The notes under the pieces were generated by a model. The model had not been told where the DNA came from, did not search any database, and saw only the letters and a list, made by a program, of their open reading frames with translations. A stretch of 62,597 bases of DNA from Photobacterium proteolyticum (GTDB lineage Bacteria > Pseudomonadota > Gammaproteobacteria > Enterobacterales > Vibrionaceae): assembly GCF_001939735.1 (NCBI RefSeq), contig NZ_MJIL01000089.1, positions 3,590 to 66,186 of the forward strand, in the 5' to 3' direction. Both the position numbers and the translations under genes were made by a program. This document shows, in pieces, positions 62,422-62,597 of this stretch. Positions within the stretch are counted from its first letter, which is position 1. Every line of letters starts with the position of its first letter.

Positions 62422-62597
62422 CCCTTTATTTTCGGTTGAATGCTGAACGTGATTTTGCCCTGCCTTTGGTAGGCTAAAATCGCGTTAACGAAATAGGAGT
62501 GAATTTTTGTTCTAACGTTGCGTATTCCGGCGATTGTGATCTAGGATTCCGTTTTTTTTCGATCACCTTTTTACCCTCTTTTTCTCTACCCTTATTT

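Overview
The window looks like chromosomal DNA of a Vibrionaceae-type gammaproteobacterium. The evidence is a fructose-family PTS/manA cluster ordered as I remember V. cholerae VC1823-VC1827, a ToxR-type membrane regulator with a small overlapping partner, an IutA/FhuCDB aerobactin-type uptake locus with a GntR regulator as in some vibrios, and an RTX protein next to a transporter with two ABC ATPases. The species cannot be named from this sequence alone.

Layout. 0-7 kb: a LysE exporter and a MocR regulator in divergent orientation, then a zone of gene debris. The debris holds ISAs1 and IS4 transposase relics, a DMT-transporter tail and a possible restriction-subunit tail, with one intact large lipoprotein gene among them. 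7-12 kb: housekeeping and metabolic genes (cold-shock protein, SDR, zinc-ribbon protein, Fe-alcohol dehydrogenase, hydrolase, DUF2784) and an unlisted-type 32-codon gene behind a palindromic operator-like site. 12-20 kb: secreted alpha-amylase, then manA, a fructose/mannose-type PTS IIABC, an AraC regulator, an EIIA with a degenerate HPr-like domain, and a stand-alone EIIB. 20-31 kb: a 1786-residue RTX protein downstream of ABC-HlyD-ABC type I secretion genes, all on the minus strand. 31-35 kb: AT-rich non-coding DNA, gltS, and a 266-bp element with terminal inverted repeats.

35-52 kb is a type III secretion locus. A ToxR/VtrA-like regulator and an overlapping VtrC/ToxS-like partner face the translocator end of the locus. 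A long minus-strand run encodes, in transcription order, SctW, a chaperone, SctX-like, SctY-like, SctV, a 103-residue unknown, an EspA/SseB-like filament protein with an inserted DUF1521/MIIA domain, a small coiled-coil protein, a second EspA-like protein, an LcrH-type chaperone, SctE and SctB. A plus-strand run encodes SctN-O-P-Q-R-S-T-U. The gene order is that of the Yersinia-type (Ysc) systems, but the tip/filament genes look EspA-like rather than LcrV-like. The module for the secretin, rings, needle and inner rod (SctC, D, F, I, J, K, L) is not in the window.

52-62.6 kb is an iron-siderophore uptake locus: IutA-like receptor, GntR regulator, FhuB/D/C-like ABC importer, an MFS transporter and an FhuF-type reductase. 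It has Fur-box-like sites and two matching operator palindromes. No siderophore biosynthesis gene is present.

The most notable single observation is the EspA-like T3SS protein carrying a calcium-type self-cleavage motif (GDPHV) between its two coiled-coil segments, beside a paralogue that lacks the insert.
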